DNA from: Phormidium yuhuli AB48
GTDB taxonomy: Bacteria; Cyanobacteriota; Cyanobacteriia; Cyanobacteriales; Geitlerinemataceae
Length of the DNA stretch: 51,599 nucleotides
Direction: 5' to 3'
NCBI RefSeq assembly: GCF_023983615.1
Contig: NZ_CP098612.1
Coordinates: 1-51,599, forward strand
Positions 49,647-51,599 of this stretch are shown here, piece after piece; position 1 is the stretch's first letter; every line of letters begins with the position of its first letter. A program made the position numbers and the translations under genes. The notes under the pieces are model-generated. The model saw nothing but the letters and a program-made list of their open reading frames with translations, was not told where the DNA came from and made no database searches.

Positions 49647-50386
49647 TAGCGTTTGGCATTCCATTGATGAAATTCTTGCCCTGAAATGGGAAAATACTTT
49701 TCGTAGTCTTCAATCCATTGTTGCGATTGTCTTGGTGATATTCCTTGGCTTTCCGCTAGATATTCCCATAAAGCTTCAATCACTTTAGCTGACCCCCAAA
49801 ATTCACCTTGCACGGTGCTTTGCGGAATCTTGTAAAGAACTCCTAGGGGTGTACTTGCCGACACCAGCCTTCCCCCTTTTGTGACAGGAGTCCACTCCAA
49901 ATTCCATTCTCGTGGAAATACAACTGCCGTCTCTCCTGAATAAGCAAGATTTTCGTCCTCGATGATTTTAGACTCGGCAAATTTCATTGCAATCAACCAA
50001 CGTTGCTCTAACGTTTTTGTGAGGTCAGGCTTAAGGTTCAATTCTTCCTCCCAAGGCTGAACAGGATAACCTTCCTCTGGGATAATTGCAACAATTTGAC
50101 AAGCTGCATCTCCAATTTTTCCGTCTTCCCAACGCATAGTAAAGAATTGGATTTGGTAGGAACCTTTCCAGGAACGGTGAGTAGGGCGGCATTCCACAGA
50201 ATCAAGTTGTTTTCCCTTGAATCCTGTGTTTTTGATTATGATGCTTGTTGGTGTGACTACGGTGTTTTCATGCTGTACATGATACAGTCCTTGTGGAATT
50301 GTATTTTCACCTTCTGTGAAATCTGAGGGAATTTGTAAGGTGAAGCCGCTGTCAGTTGTTGACGTTACAGGAATAGTGAAGTGCAT
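49646..50386 (-). CDS. hypothetical protein
   Basis: 246 residues. Beta-rich N-terminal half (TLQIPSDFTEGENTIPQGLYHVQHENTVVTPTSIIIKNTGFKG) and a C-terminal helical end (QSQQWIEDYEKYFPI). First gene of the pair with 48645. Not recognised. Confidence 0.66.
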   Translation of the reverse strand: MHFTIPVTSTTDSGFTLQIPSDFTEGENTIPQGLYHVQHENTVVTPTSIIIKNTGFKGKQLDSVECRPTHRSWKGSYQIQFFTMRWEDGKIGDAACQIVAIIPEEGYPVQPWEEELNLKPDLTKTLEQRWLIAMKFAESKIIEDENLAYSGETAVVFPREWNLEWTPVTKGGRLVSASTPLGVLYKIPQSTVQGEFWGSAKVIEALWEYLAESQGISPRQSQQWIEDYEKYFPISGQEFHQWNAKR

Positions 50387-50415
50387 GGTTTTCTCTTGTG
50401 AGTGTTTGAATTTGT

Positions 50416-50438
50416 GCGGGATGTGTTGTCCATCCCGC
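50416..50438 (-). terminator. hairpin
   Basis: GCGGGATG/CATCCCGC perfect stem with a 7-base loop, 8 bases after the stop of the next gene. No T-tract. Confidence 0.45.
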
Positions 50439-50445
50439 TTTGCTG

Positions 50446-50781
50446 TTAGAGTGATTTCAAGAATTTCACTTCTTGAGTAAGAGCGCCATAAAAGGCTGCC
50501 CCGGATGTTTCTACCAAAGACAGTTTTTCAGGGTCATCTCCATCAATTCGTCCCAAAGTAAACTCGGGACAGTTGCCAATACTAGAAATAGACTCTCCGA
50601 CTCCCAAGACAAAACCAGGGACAAGGGTTTTTAACTGTCCAGTATAATAGTCTTGGTGTCCCGAAACATTAACAGCAGTAAATTTGCAGTGGAATGGAAC
50701 TTCGGGATATTTGTGCCTCGAAAGTGAAACTGACATTTGTTTTGAAGCAATTAGTAGCTTCAAAATTTTCTCTGTGTACAT
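50446..50781 (-). CDS. hypothetical protein
   Basis: 111 residues, beta-rich (KYPEVPFHCKFTAVNVSGHQDYYTGQLKTLVPGFVLGVGESI). AGGAGGATAAAGT before ATG. Not recognised. Confidence 0.62.
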   Translation of the reverse strand: MYTEKILKLLIASKQMSVSLSRHKYPEVPFHCKFTAVNVSGHQDYYTGQLKTLVPGFVLGVGESISSIGNCPEFTLGRIDGDDPEKLSLVETSGAAFYGALTQEVKFLKSL

Positions 50782-50799
50782 ACTTTATCCTCCTACATC

Positions 50800-51186
50800 T
50801 TAGCAGTTAATGAAATTATAGCTTAGAAGGCTAGGGATTGTCTCGGGGGTGAGTCCACGAATCTTGCATTCGAACTTGTAAGTTTTGACCCGTTGGGCTT
50901 TTCGGAGCTTCTCGTTGCGGTAATTGAAGTAACCCCCCTGGTTGCCAATCCAGGCATAGAACTGCCGCAGTTCATCCTGGAACCCCAAGACCGTGGACTT
51001 CAGACCGACATAGGTGATGAACGACTCAAAGTCAGAGTCTGAATCGTGGCTCTCTTCCCAGCAGAACTGGTTGCTGTATGTCCCACAAATCACAACTCGA
51101 CGGGTCAGCCTGACCACAAGAAAGTTGCCGTGAGGTGACTGCTCAATCACCGTTCCTTCGATGCCGTTAAATGTTAATCTGGACAT
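50800..51186 (-). CDS. hypothetical protein
   Basis: 128 residues: MSRLTFNGIEGTVIEQSPHGNFLVVRLTRRVVICGTYSNQFCWEE, then RNEKLRKAQRVKTYKFECKIRGL. Mixed beta. Conserved element copy 5 lies 69 bases upstream. Divergent from the membrane protein/polymerase operon. Confidence 0.65.
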   Translation of the reverse strand: MSRLTFNGIEGTVIEQSPHGNFLVVRLTRRVVICGTYSNQFCWEESHDSDSDFESFITYVGLKSTVLGFQDELRQFYAWIGNQGGYFNYRNEKLRKAQRVKTYKFECKIRGLTPETIPSLLSYNFINC

Positions 51187-51254
51187 GACGCTATTCTCCT
51201 TGGTTGTGTCTAGTGGGGCGGAGACTCCTACCTCCGTCCTATCAATCAGGAGAT

Positions 51255-51268
51255 AATCCGGTAGGGCT
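51255..51268 (-). promoter_or_regulatory. conserved element copy 5
   Basis: AATCCGGTAGGGCT followed by AAATGGTG. Preceded on plus by AATCAGGAGAT. Between the divergent genes 50800 (minus) and 51318 (plus), at 69 bases from the minus start, so more distant than the other copies. Confidence 0.6.
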
Positions 51269-51317
51269 AAATGGTGAGTTTATTCAGTAGCCGGTATCAA
51301 TTAGGCAGGATGGTAAA

Positions 51318-51599
51318 ATGTCGGAGCGATTTAGCCGATTACAATCTCAAATACAAGGAAATACCTGGCTAGGAAATTCAGTATTTCAACTAAACTCACA
51401 CTTCCAGGAGTTGATGTCTATTGATACTGAGTGGGTACTGGGACTACCAGCATTCCAGGCAGTAGAGAATATCCCTGCCTTTGCCTCCCTATTCGATTCA
51501 ATCCGTGCCGTTGAGAATTTCACAGAAATTGCCAGGCGGGCCTGTTTGCTCTTTGCTGAGACAGCGCATGGCATCAACCAGCGGTACAACGCAATGGCA
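51318..51599 (+). CDS. membrane protein, 5' part of the gene cut by the window edge
   Basis: 94 complete codons from ATG 51318 to the last base with no stop. MSERFSRLQSQIQGNTWLGNSVFQLNSHFQELMSID..., soluble and helical. The frame continues without interruption into base 1 if the ends are joined. First gene of the polymerase operon. Confidence 0.72.
   Translation, partial: MSERFSRLQSQIQGNTWLGNSVFQLNSHFQELMSIDTEWVLGLPAFQAVENIPAFASLFDSIRAVENFTEIARRACLLFAETAHGINQRYNAMA

Overview
The window reads as a cyanobacterial plasmid. GCGATCGC-type octamers (HIP1) recur throughout. There is a ParA/ribbon-helix-helix partition cassette flanked by repeats, a candidate initiator gene with iteron-like repeats inside it, a VapE-type primase-helicase and a tyrosine recombinase. 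I see no chromosomal housekeeping genes and no tRNA or rRNA. A filamentous cyanobacterium is likely (several CRISPR arrays, a PEP-CTERM protein, a pentapeptide protein, small proteins with the GVAG motif), but the genus cannot be read from the sequence. The plus-strand gene that runs off the right edge has exactly 94 complete codons, and the left edge opens in frame 1 into a gene on the same strand. The two pieces therefore join in frame into one protein of 434 residues, so the 51,599 bases may be a complete circular plasmid cut inside this gene.

Layout. 51318 to 4236 across the edge, plus strand: an operon of a membrane protein, an 878-residue protein that carries both signatures of the two-barrel RNA polymerase fold (K226 region and D470-T-D-G-D474), and a long HU-type protein. 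4.2-11.4 kb: DnaA-box-like sites, an XRE regulator, the replication initiator with internal iterons, primase-helicase, a candidate small RNA, integrase, and the partition cassette with centromere-like repeats. 11.4-15.2 kb: two plus-strand CRISPR arrays with 37- and 36-base repeats; the first is interrupted by two small genes, and many spacers contain perfect palindromes. 15.2-23 kb: GIY-YIG protein, hypothetical genes, a third CRISPR array on minus, small toxin-antitoxin-like genes and a remnant, then four genes sharing a GVAG/G-x-V-x-G-[ND]-Q motif, one apparently frameshifted. 23.2-25.3 kb: an intact IS1634-type insertion sequence with a 6-bp target duplication, next to an HsdR C-terminal remnant. 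25.6-32.1 kb: DnaQ-type exonuclease, two tandem membrane/coiled-coil/nuclease-like paralogues, PEP-CTERM protein, Cas6 with an added helix-turn-helix, and a fourth CRISPR array. 32.2-51.2 kb: about 27 mostly unrecognised small genes, all on minus, separated by hairpin terminators, five of them preceded by one conserved element containing AATCCGGTAGGG.

How it may work together. Replication would use the initiator with its internal iterons plus the primase-helicase; stability would come from ParA/RHH and the recombinase. The CRISPR arrays have no adaptation or interference genes here, only Cas6, so they must rely on host effectors. The most striking proposal is that the RNA polymerase-like protein transcribes part of the plasmid, with the five-copy element 27-32 bases before start codons as a candidate cognate promoter. 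The polymerase call rests on visible motifs; the promoter link is inference.
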